Positions 1-5,147 of a stretch of 5,323 nucleotides of DNA are shown in pieces. Source of the stretch: Pseudomonadota bacterium (lineage in GTDB: Bacteria > Myxococcota_A > UBA796 > SXON01); contig SXOM01000064.1 of the NCBI GenBank assembly GCA_005776735.1, forward strand, positions 1-5,323, in the 5' to 3' direction. The notes beneath the pieces are model-generated. The model ran no database searches and had not been told where the DNA came from. It was given only the letters and a program-made list of their open reading frames with translations. The position numbers and the translations under genes were made by a program. The first letter of the stretch is position 1, and each line of letters begins with the position of its first letter.

Positions 1-165
1 CCGCCGCCCCTCCCGGAGATCACGTTCGCCGAGGCTCAGCTCCACCTCGCCGTCGTCGAGGCCCAGCTCTGCGCGTACGCCCGACAGACGCGGTCACCCC
101 CTGCTCTCGCCGCCGTGCAGCCGACGCGAGCCGCGCAGCGCCAGCCCAACCCGGAGCCGCGGTGA
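1..165 (+). CDS. C-terminal end of an unidentified upstream protein (partial)
   Basis: Reading frame 1 is open from the left edge to a TGA at 163-165, giving the last 54 residues of a protein whose start lies outside the window. Codons 1-27 almost all end in G or C, as expected for a real gene in this genome, and encode a helix-like stretch (EAQLHLAVVEAQL). From about base 82 onward the third-position bias weakens and the peptide becomes Pro/Arg/Gln-rich and low in complexity. The true coding frame could therefore end or shift near there. The TGA overlaps the GTG start of the first lipoprotein gene (GTGA), which would allow translational coupling. The last residues (NPEPR) are encoded by the RBS segment of the repeat module and are probably not ancestral to this protein. 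I do not recognise a family. Confidence 0.4.
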   Translation, partial: PPPLPEITFAEAQLHLAVVEAQLCAYARQTRSPPALAAVQPTRAAQRQPNPEPR

Positions 166-287
166 GCAGCGCCGTCAGGGCGCCGCTCGGGGGCGCGCTC
201 CTCGGGAGCGCGGGCGTGGCCGTGATCGGCGTGCTCGCGCTCGCCTGTGAGCCCGAACACTGGGAGGAGGGGGCGACGGTGTGCGGG
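146..287 (+). repeat. 5' module of the lipoprotein family, copy 1 (142 bp)
   Basis: This segment runs from 16 bp before the GTG start to codon 42 of the first lipoprotein gene. It recurs at 633-774 with nine mismatches by hand alignment and no gaps, and in truncated form at 1105-1189 with three mismatches over 85 bp. It contains the Shine-Dalgarno sequence, the start codon, the signal peptide, the lipobox and the first 14 mature residues. By count it is about 78% GC. Sequence upstream of it is not obviously shared between copies. Confidence 0.92.
153..156 (+). promoter_or_regulatory. Shine-Dalgarno GGAG of first lipoprotein gene
   Basis: GGAG lies five bases before GTG at 162. The same GGAG-CCGCG-GTG arrangement is kept in all three module copies, which supports GTG as the start codon. 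Confidence 0.7.
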
Positions 288-602
288 ACGTATGAAGCCC
301 CGGACGTGGCAGAAGGGTTGCCGACGCCGGAGTGGGTGGAGTTCTGGCCGGAGTGGGGCGGGTGGTTTTGCGGGCAAAGTGGGTCGGCGGACTCGGCTGG
401 TGAGTACGGCGCACCGCCATGGGAGGATTCCGGCGCCTTTCCGGAGGAAATTTCACCGATCATCGAAGGATATTTCAGTGCCAGCCTGCCTGCGAACGGG
501 ACATACCTCGTTCTGACGGAGCTGGGACACCCCTACGAGACCATTTCTGGTTGCAGCTTCCACACTCCGGCCGCTGGCTGCGTCGAGCTGAGACTTCCTT
601 GA
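162..602 (+). CDS. Small acidic Cys/Trp-rich predicted lipoprotein, paralog 1
   Basis: This 146-residue protein has no family I recognise. Residues 1-28 form a signal peptide: one Arg at position 6, a hydrophobic stretch at 9-28, and LALA before Cys29, which fits a relaxed lipoprotein signal peptidase II box. The mature protein would be lipid-anchored at Cys29 and face the periplasm or cell surface. It has about twenty Asp/Glu but no Lys and only one Arg (Arg144), and six Trp in about 118 residues. Cys41, Cys70, Cys131 and Cys140 all have partners in the next gene, suggesting two disulfides. Shared motifs are TPEWVEFWP (55-63), APPW near 84-87 and EGYFS (102-106). The GTG start is fixed by GGAG five bases upstream and by conservation in the other copies. 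It overlaps the preceding stop and lies 46 bp before the next paralog. The 3' part (421-600) is about 58% GC by count, well below the 5' module. Confidence 0.8.
   Translation: MSSAVRAPLGGALLGSAGVAVIGVLALACEPEHWEEGATVCGTYEAPDVAEGLPTPEWVEFWPEWGGWFCGQSGSADSAGEYGAPPWEDSGAFPEEISPIIEGYFSASLPANGTYLVLTELGHPYETISGCSFHTPAAGCVELRLP
322..349 (+). repeat. Second conserved block of the lipoprotein genes, copy 1 (28 bp)
   Basis: This block encodes most of the TPEWVEFWP motif and matches 815-842 with a single base difference. It is separated from the 142-bp module by a divergent stretch, so the two genes alternate conserved and variable DNA. Beyond it, similarity between the paralogs is only visible in scattered protein motifs. 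Confidence 0.8.
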
Positions 603-632
603 GCACACGGAGTCACCGACTGTGCCACCCGG

Positions 633-774
633 CCAACCCGGAGCCGCGGTGAGCAGCGCGGCCAGGGCGCCGCTCGGGAGCGCGCTCCTGGGGAGCGCGG
701 GCGTGGCCTTCATCGGGGTGATCGCGCTCGCCTGTGAGCCCGAACACTGGGAGGAGGGGGCGACGGTGTGTGGG
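633..774 (+). repeat. 5' module of the lipoprotein family, copy 2 (142 bp)
   Basis: The copy aligns without gaps to 146-287. The nine differences change four residues (V5A, G11S, V21F, L25I); the remaining codon changes are silent. The boundary on the left is 16 bp before the GTG. A weaker resemblance to the sequence just upstream of copy 3 (TGYGCCRCCCG-like) may extend the unit by about a dozen bases. Confidence 0.92.
640..643 (+). promoter_or_regulatory. Shine-Dalgarno GGAG selecting GTG 649
   Basis: GGAG five bases before GTG 649 matches the arrangement in the other copies. It decides the start in favour of 649 over the in-frame GTG at 622, which has no clear ribosome binding site and would add nine residues before the conserved start. 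Confidence 0.75.
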
Positions 775-1086
775 CAGTTCGACATTCCGGACTCCGGCTC
801 GGCGGGCGACCCGGCGACGCCGGAGTGGGTCGAGTTCTGGCCAGGTTTCCGTCAAGTGATGTATTGCCGCGGTACGATTGGAGAGGACTCGTCCGATCCG
901 TGGGCGGTGGCGCCCTGGGACGAGCCGGGGGCGGTCGCGATCGAGGTCGTTCCCGTGAATGGCGAAGGGTACTTCTCCGGACATTTGGACGTGGCGGGCA
1001 GCACGCATTCGGCGAAGTGGGCGGGAGACGCGTGTTGGTTCGACATGCATGTGGGTGGTGACTGCGCTCCGCTGCAGCTGCGGTGA
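649..1086 (+). CDS. Small acidic Cys/Trp-rich predicted lipoprotein, paralog 2
   Basis: This 145-residue paralog of the preceding gene shares 38 of its first 42 residues with it, covering the signal peptide, Cys29 of the lipobox (LALA before Cys) and EPEHWEEGATVCG. After that only short motifs match: TPEWVEFWP (57-65), APW (88-90), EGYFS (106-110) and four mature cysteines (Cys41, Cys73, Cys129, Cys139), consistent with the same two disulfides. The mature part is again acidic (about twenty Asp/Glu against four Lys/Arg) and has seven Trp. An in-frame GTG at 622 would add nine residues, but 649 is chosen because the Shine-Dalgarno site and the homology both begin there. It is probably co-transcribed with paralog 1. 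Its function is unknown; an exported, disulfide-stabilised surface or periplasmic lipoprotein is inferred from sequence alone. Confidence 0.82.
   Translation: MSSAARAPLGSALLGSAGVAFIGVIALACEPEHWEEGATVCGQFDIPDSGSAGDPATPEWVEFWPGFRQVMYCRGTIGEDSSDPWAVAPWDEPGAVAIEVVPVNGEGYFSGHLDVAGSTHSAKWAGDACWFDMHVGGDCAPLQLR
815..842 (+). repeat. Second conserved block of the lipoprotein genes, copy 2 (28 bp)
   Basis: It matches 322-349 with one silent difference (GTG to GTC in the Val codon) and encodes the core of TPEWVEFWP. The third, truncated copy lacks this block. Confidence 0.8.
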
Positions 1087-1104
1087 CCCTGCGCCGCCCG
1101 TGGC

Positions 1105-1189
1105 CCAACCCGGAGCCGCGGTGAGCAGCGCCGCCAGGGCGCCGCTCGGGGGCGCGCTCCTCGGGAGCGCGGGCGCCGCCGTGATCGGC
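1105..1189 (+). repeat. 5' module of the lipoprotein family, copy 3, truncated (85 bp)
   Basis: The first 85 bp of the module are present with three mismatches to copy 1, including the RBS (GGAG at 1112-1115) and the GTG at 1121. Homology stops abruptly after GTGATCGGC at 1189, one base before the recQ stop codon, which occupies 1191-1193 on the other strand. The lipobox Cys and everything after it are missing. Confidence 0.9.
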
Positions 1190-1300
1190 ATCACCCCTCG
1201 TGTGCCGCCCACGCCAGGACGTCGCGGAAGTCCGCATCCGCCGCCGAGCCGAACAGCGGGTGGCGGCCGAGCCGGGCGCGCGTCAGCGCCGGCGAGGTGA
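1121..1300 (+). pseudogene. Truncated third lipoprotein gene (signal peptide only, runs into antisense recQ)
   Basis: The frame opens at GTG 1121 behind an intact GGAG site and encodes the family signal peptide through AAVIG (residue 23). It then passes into sequence antisense to recQ and ends at TGA 1298-1300. The 59-residue product would have a signal-like N-terminus but no lipobox Cys, no conserved cysteines and a Pro/Arg-rich tail. It is best read as a gene remnant left when its 3' part was lost or never copied. Residual translation into the recQ 3' end is possible because the initiation signals look undamaged. Confidence 0.75.
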
Positions 1301-3092
1301 TTCCGCACAACAGCCGCGCCATCGACCGCGGCTCGCACAACACCGGGTACGCCGCCCGCAGCGCCGCCCGCGTCTGGTCGTCGGGGAGGGGGGCCGGGGC
1401 GGTGGCGGGCGGCAGGCGCACGCGTTGGCCCGTTCGACAGGCGGTGCAGTGCCCACAGGGACGCGGCAGCACCTCACCGAAGTGGCCCACCAGGCGCGCC
1501 GTGTGGCACCCCTCCCCCTCCACGAAGGTGGCGATCTCGGCCACGCGCGCCACCTCGCGCGCTTCGAGGGCTTCGAACCGCCCGGTGAGCTCGGCCGCGA
1601 GCGCGGCGAGGTCGGGTGGGCGCCGGACCACCACGATCTGCTGCTGCACGCCGGTGGCGACGAGCTCCAGGTGGCCCTTCTCGGCGAGGTAGTCCAGCGC
1701 GCGCACGAGCCGGTCGCGCGGCTCGCCGAGCGCGGCCGCGGCCTCGGCGAGGTCGAGCTTCGACCAGGCGCGCCCCTCGGCGGCGGCCGCGAAGATCGTG
1801 TCGAGGAACCGCTGCCGGTCGGGGTCGAACCCGGCGACGATCTGCGCGCGCGGCGTGAGGTACCGCCACTTGTACTCGGTGTAGACCGGCGTGCCCTGGC
1901 GCACCCAGCCGTCGAGCTCCAGGTAGGTCACGAGCGTCTTGACCACCAGCTCGCGCATGTCGTGCGCGTCCGACAGCGCCCGGAACGAGACGCCGACGTG
2001 GTCCTCGGCGCCAAGCAGCGCCCGCAGCACACCGCCCACCGCCTCGCGGGTGGGCGTGTCGCCGTAGGTGAAGTTGGCGAGCGTGGGGAGATCGTCGCGG
2101 CAGGCGTACATCCGACACATCGACGGCGCGCCGTCGCGGCCCGCGCGGCCGATCTCCTGCGCGTAGCTCTCGAGCGTCTTGGGCAGGTTGTAGTGGAGCA
2201 CGGCCCGGATGTCGGACTTGTCGATGCCCATGCCGAACGCGATGGTCGCCACCACCGCGCGGTGCTCGCCCGCCATGAACGCGTCCTGGACCCGCGCCCG
2301 GTCGTCGGCCTCCATGCCGGCGTGGTACGCCCTCGCCGCGACGCCCCGGTCCTGGAGCAGCTTCGCGACGCGCTCCGCCGTCTTCTGGAGCGTGACGTAC
2401 ACGATCGTCGGGCCGTCGAAGGGGTGCCGCGACAGCGCCGCGTCGCGCCCCGCCCGCGTGACCGGTTCGTACTCCAAGGTCAGGTTGGGGCGGTAGAACC
2501 CGGTGACCACCCGATCGGCAGGCGCGACGTCGAAGGTGTCGCCGATGTCCTGCACCACCCGCGGCGTGGCGGTGGCGGTGAGCGCCAGGACCCGCCGGAT
2601 GCCGAGGCGCCGCGCATGTTGCGCGAGCTTGAGGTACTCCGGGCGGAAGTTGTGGCCCCACTGCGAGATGCAGTGCGCCTCGTCGATGGCGAGCAGCGGC
2701 ACCTGGGCGCGCGCGATGCGGTCGACGAACCGCTCGTTGAGGAAGCGCTCGGGCGCGACGTAGAGCAGCTTGAGCCGGCCCGTGGCCATCTCGTCGAACA
2801 CCGCCCGCGCCTCGTCGGCCGAGAGCGTCGAATCCAGCCGGGCGGCGGCGACGCCGCGCGAGCGCAGCCAGTCGACCTGGTCCTTCATCAGCGCCAACAG
2901 CGGCGACACCACGAGGGTGGTGCCCTCGAGGAGCAAGGCGGGGAGCTGGTAACAAAGCGACTTGCCCCCGCCGGTAGGGAACACCGCCACCGCGGGCCTG
3001 CCCGCCAGCAACGCCTCGCAGACCGCCTGTTGTCCAGGGCGGAAGTTCGTAAAGCCGTAGACGCGGCGGAGGGTGTCGGCGAGCGGATCCAT
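1191..3092 (-). CDS. recQ: RecQ-family ATP-dependent DNA helicase with C-terminal zinc cluster
   Basis: This 633-residue superfamily 2, 3'-5' type DNA helicase is expected to act in recombination and replication-fork repair. Visible motifs are FRPGQQ (17-22), Walker A PTGGGKS (39-45), SPLLALMKDQ (63-72), DEAHCISQWGHNFRPEY (137-153, containing the aromatic-rich loop), LALTATAT (169-176), IAFGMGID (284-291) and QEIGRAGRDG (312-321). In canonical E. coli-type RecQ the four zinc cysteines follow the helicase core directly. Here a roughly 200-residue winged-helix-like region (about 335-490) comes first, and the cluster C529-x16-C546-x2-C549-x2-C552 sits near the C-terminus. No HRDC domain is seen. 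The final part contains LCGITSPALTRARLGRHPLF, a tail I associate with this shorter, rearranged RecQ subgroup, so the gene looks complete. ATG 3092 is supported by an in-frame TAG twelve bases upstream; no strong Shine-Dalgarno sequence is visible. The gene is convergent with the lipoprotein array. Confidence 0.95.
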   Translation of the reverse strand: MDPLADTLRRVYGFTNFRPGQQAVCEALLAGRPAVAVFPTGGGKSLCYQLPALLLEGTTLVVSPLLALMKDQVDWLRSRGVAAARLDSTLSADEARAVFDEMATGRLKLLYVAPERFLNERFVDRIARAQVPLLAIDEAHCISQWGHNFRPEYLKLAQHARRLGIRRVLALTATATPRVVQDIGDTFDVAPADRVVTGFYRPNLTLEYEPVTRAGRDAALSRHPFDGPTIVYVTLQKTAERVAKLLQDRGVAARAYHAGMEADDRARVQDAFMAGEHRAVVATIAFGMGIDKSDIRAVLHYNLPKTLESYAQEIGRAGRDGAPSMCRMYACRDDLPTLANFTYGDTPTREAVGGVLRALLGAEDHVGVSFRALSDAHDMRELVVKTLVTYLELDGWVRQGTPVYTEYKWRYLTPRAQIVAGFDPDRQRFLDTIFAAAAEGRAWSKLDLAEAAAALGEPRDRLVRALDYLAEKGHLELVATGVQQQIVVVRRPPDLAALAAELTGRFEALEAREVARVAEIATFVEGEGCHTARLVGHFGEVLPRPCGHCTACRTGQRVRLPPATAPAPLPDDQTRAALRAAYPVLCEPRSMARLLCGITSPALTRARLGRHPLFGSAADADFRDVLAWAAHEG

Positions 3093-3250
3093 GCCGGCGC
3101 TCTAACCGGCCGGTTCCCGTCGCCCGGGCGCCGCGGCGGCCGCCGGCCCGAGCCCGACGAGCGGACGGTCGCGGGCCGCCGCCCCGCGGGTTCCACCCCG
3201 AGTGACACGCTGGCGACCACCAACCGAAGCGTGCGCATCACCTCGGTGGT
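3093..3250. other. Intergenic gap between the cytochrome c/NnrU gene and recQ
   Basis: This 158-bp gap must hold the recQ leader and any recQ promoter. No clear -35/-10 pair or U-tailed terminator is visible. It contains two perfect 12-bp palindromes: AACCGGCCGGTT at 3104-3115, just before recQ, and CGGCGGCCGCCG at 3134-3145. The second is unremarkable at this GC content. Confidence 0.5.
3104..3115. promoter_or_regulatory. Perfect palindrome AACCGGCCGGTT upstream of recQ
   Basis: A perfect 12-bp dyad ends 12 bp before the recQ ATG in the minus-strand direction. It could be an operator half-site pair or a chance palindrome. No second copy was noticed in the window, so the regulatory reading is weak. 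Confidence 0.2.
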
Positions 3251-4225
3251 TCACCACGGCCACGGCGAGGCGCCGATGAGCCACTGGTGGCTGGCGAGGA
3301 TGCCCCCGTACGCGGCGACCGTCCCCACCAGCCGCCAGGCGCCGATCTCGCGGAGCACCAGGCGGTTGCGGCCCTGCAGGATGGCGACGAACGGCACGAC
3401 CGACGTGAGCGCGGTGTAGCGGGCCCACTCCTCGGGGTGGCTGCGCGCCCGCCGGGCGTCGATGTGCAGGCTCCCGGCCACGCCGAGTATCGCGACACTC
3501 GTGAACAGCACGATCCCGGCGAGGTCGCCGTTGGTCGTGAGGTGGGCCAGCGCCCACAGCGCGCTGGTGATGTTCGCCGGGTGCCGCGTGATGCGGTGGA
3601 TGCCCCGCGGCTCGGTCGCCACGGTGTCGGCCATCCCGGCCACGGTCGGCGACGGCGTGGTGTAGCCGGCCACCTGGCCCAGGAGCACCAGCGGCATGGT
3701 GAGCAGCGGCACCCACCGCGTCCAGGTCGGCGGGTCCCAGACCGCCACGAAGGGCGCCTCGGCCCACCCGAGCACGGCGAGCCCCAGCCCGACGGAGGCC
3801 ACCACCGAGTACAGGCCCATGAACCCGCCCTCGCCGAGCCGCGCCAGCAGGCGGTCCCGCAGCGGGCGCGCGGAGAGGCCCAGGTGCCCGCCCACGAAGA
3901 TCGCCAGCCCGGCGCCGAGCACCCCGAACCACCCGGGGGACGCGGGCGGGGCCGGCGCGAGCGCACGAACCGCGGCGGCGACGGCCTCCACCCGGTCGGC
4001 CGCGACGGGGGGCATCGCGCCGACGGGGTACCCCTCGGGGCCGCCGACGCCCGGATCGGCCAGCGCCCGCCGCAGCGCGTCATCGTCCAGCTTCACGTCC
4101 ACCAGGCTCGGCCCCACGCCGGCACCCCCGTCGGGGTGGCAGGCGAAGCAGCCCTCGGCGCGCAGGGTGGCGGCGGCTTCGTCGGGCGCGAGCGCGAAGG
4201 CGAACGAGGCGACGAAGGCGAGCAC
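3251..4225 (-). CDS. Membrane protein: N-terminal c-type cytochrome fused to NnrU-family domain
   Basis: The protein has 324 residues. A short hydrophobic leader (2-13) is followed by a cytochrome c domain (about 14-91) with the haem-attachment motif CFACH (26-30) and a likely Met axial ligand in YPVGAMPP (Met71). From about 98 it is an NnrU-family membrane domain: IFVGGHLGLS (109-118), LGEGGFMGLYS (130-140), RGIHRITRHPANI (207-219), LWALAH (223-228), LHIDARRAR (253-261), LTSVVPFVAILQGRNRL (273-289) and a C-terminus ending SPWPW. Hydrophobic segments lie near 98-117, 135-154, 172-190, 235-253 and 299-317. NnrU proteins are linked to nitrogen-oxide metabolism, and the plant 15-cis-zeta-carotene isomerase Z-ISO belongs to the same family. 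Standard members lack the cytochrome. The haem domain must be periplasmic. GTG 4225 is the only usable start after the in-frame TAG of the upstream gene; the leader lacks a basic n-region. The substrate is unknown. Confidence 0.88.
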   Translation of the reverse strand: MLAFVASFAFALAPDEAAATLRAEGCFACHPDGGAGVGPSLVDVKLDDDALRRALADPGVGGPEGYPVGAMPPVAADRVEAVAAAVRALAPAPPASPGWFGVLGAGLAIFVGGHLGLSARPLRDRLLARLGEGGFMGLYSVVASVGLGLAVLGWAEAPFVAVWDPPTWTRWVPLLTMPLVLLGQVAGYTTPSPTVAGMADTVATEPRGIHRITRHPANITSALWALAHLTTNGDLAGIVLFTSVAILGVAGSLHIDARRARSHPEEWARYTALTSVVPFVAILQGRNRLVLREIGAWRLVGTVAAYGGILASHQWLIGASPWPW

Positions 4226-4245
4226 GCGGGGGCCTATCTCGGGGG

Positions 4246-4280
4246 CCGCCCCGCGACCGCCCCGAAGGCGGCAGGGGCGG
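4246..4280 (-). terminator. GC-rich stem-loop between RmlD-like gene and cytochrome c/NnrU gene
   Basis: In the 72-bp gap an outer 7-bp stem (CCGCCCC 4246-4252 with GGGGCGG 4274-4280) encloses an inner 5-bp stem (CCGCC 4257-4261 with GGCGG 4267-4271) around a 5-base loop. On the minus-strand RNA the loop reads UUCGG, a stable-type loop. No U-run follows, so it is at best a non-canonical terminator, attenuator or mRNA-stabilising structure for the upstream reductase transcript. Confidence 0.35.
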
Positions 4281-4297
4281 GCGGGCGGCCCGGCGCC

Positions 4298-5065
4298 CTA
4301 CGCGGCCTCGCCGCCTCCCGGCAGCCGCGACCACCAAGGCGCGAGCAGCGCCGGCCCCAGCCGCGCGTCGCGCGGACGGGGCCCGAGCCCCAGCTCCGCC
4401 ATGCGCACCGGCTCCACCCGCCCCGCGCCCACGCGTGCCCGTACCGCCGACGCAAACCCGTACCACGAGGTCTCGCCGGCCCCGGCGAGGTGCGTGACCC
4501 CGCGGGGCAACGCGAGGAGCGCGGCAGCGACGTCGTCGGCGTGGGTCGGCTGCACCAGCACGTCGTGGATCGCCCGCACCGTGCCGCCCGCGCGCAATCG
4601 CTCCGCCACCGTCGATGCGAACGTGCGCCCGCCCGGGCCGAACACCCACCCCACGCGGACCACGTGCCCGCCCGCGCGGCGGACGGCGGCCTCCGCGCGC
4701 ACCTTCTGGTCGGCGTACACCGAGGTGGGGCGGGGCTCCGCGTCGGGCGCGTGGGGGCCGGACCCGTCGAAGACGAAGTTGCTCGACAACAACCACGTCT
4801 CCACCTCCGCCGCCCACGCCGCCGGCGCTGCGACGTTCACCGCTTCGCTGGCGGGCGCGCGGGCGGCGCCGTCGACGTCGGTGAAGGCGGCGGCGAAGAT
4901 GACCACGTCCGGCCGCACCGCGCCGAGCACGCGGCGCCGGGCGTCGGCGTCGGTGACGTCGCATTCCTCCCGGCCCACGCCCACCACGTCCAGGCCGGGC
5001 GGGGGCGCGGCCCGGCAGAGCGCTCGCCCGATCAGTCCGCCGGCTCCGACCACGAGCACCCGCAT
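4298..5065 (-). CDS. RmlD-like NAD(P)-dependent dTDP-sugar reductase (extended SDR)
   Basis: This 255-residue protein resembles dTDP-4-dehydrorhamnose reductase, which reduces the 4-keto sugar nucleotide in the last step of dTDP-L-rhamnose synthesis in the cytoplasm. Visible features are the nucleotide-binding GAGGLIGRAL (7-16), DVTD (36-39), RPDVVIFAAAFTDVDGA (51-67), SSNFVFDG (94-101), SVYADQK with catalytic Tyr117 and Lys121, RVGWVFGPGGRTF (137-149) and VQPTHADDVAAAL (171-183). Family members more often read STDYVFDG, so the catalytic Thr is replaced by Ser and the next Asp by Asn. It is somewhat shorter than the usual 280-300 residues, mainly at the substrate-binding C-terminus. There is no rmlA, rmlB or rmlC beside it, so the exact sugar substrate is uncertain and another epimerase/reductase role is possible. 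ATG 5065 is supported by an in-frame TAG twelve bases upstream; no clear Shine-Dalgarno sequence precedes it. Confidence 0.85.
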   Translation of the reverse strand: MRVLVVGAGGLIGRALCRAAPPPGLDVVGVGREECDVTDADARRRVLGAVRPDVVIFAAAFTDVDGAARAPASEAVNVAAPAAWAAEVETWLLSSNFVFDGSGPHAPDAEPRPTSVYADQKVRAEAAVRRAGGHVVRVGWVFGPGGRTFASTVAERLRAGGTVRAIHDVLVQPTHADDVAAALLALPRGVTHLAGAGETSWYGFASAVRARVGAGRVEPVRMAELGLGPRPRDARLGPALLAPWWSRLPGGGEAA

Positions 5066-5147
5066 CGAGGGCAGCTAATCGACCTCGGGCCCACGTCGAG
5101 GGAGCGGGAGCGACCGGCTGCGCCTGCGCGCCTCGGGACTCCCTGCC
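5066..5147. other. Intergenic gap upstream of RmlD-like gene
   Basis: An 82-bp gap separates the partial membrane-protein gene from the reductase. I see no convincing promoter, terminator or ribosome binding site in it. Confidence 0.5.

Noticed and set aside
622..648. Upstream in-frame GTG start for the second lipoprotein
   Set aside because: Only the sequence from 633 on is shared, the GGAG site sits at the right distance from 649, and the sibling genes start at the equivalent codon.
146..1189. Insertion sequence, integron cassette or CRISPR-like array to explain the repeats
   Set aside because: There is no transposase or integrase, no terminal inverted repeats or target duplications, and no attC-like or spacer structure. 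The repeated segment is the translated 5' end of genes.
613..1338. Minus-strand frame across the second lipoprotein gene and the recQ 3' end
   Set aside because: It is antisense to a gene with a conserved start, lipobox and cysteines, and it overlaps recQ in another frame. Its apparent internal repeats merely mirror the plus-strand modules.
3134..3145. Palindrome CGGCGGCCGCCG as an operator
   Set aside because: Simple GC palindromes of this length are expected by chance in DNA this GC-rich, and it is not positioned next to a recognisable promoter.
2888..3241. Minus-strand frame starting nine bases after the NnrU stop, preceded by a GAGG-like site, with a hydrophobic start (MMRTLRLVVASVSLG)
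   Set aside because: It runs some 205 bp into recQ in another frame, turns Arg/Pro-rich, and the GAGG lies only two bases from the ATG. A short leader peptide cannot be excluded but is not supported.
1200..3419. Long plus-strand open frame (739 codons) opposite recQ
   Set aside because: It lies antisense to recQ, whose helicase motifs are unmistakable. The product is Arg/His/Gly-rich low-complexity sequence typical of an antisense frame in high-GC DNA.
3102..3932. Minus-strand frame overlapping the cytochrome c/NnrU gene
   Set aside because: It overlaps the recognised NnrU domain in another frame and is Arg/Ala/Gly-rich with no motif.
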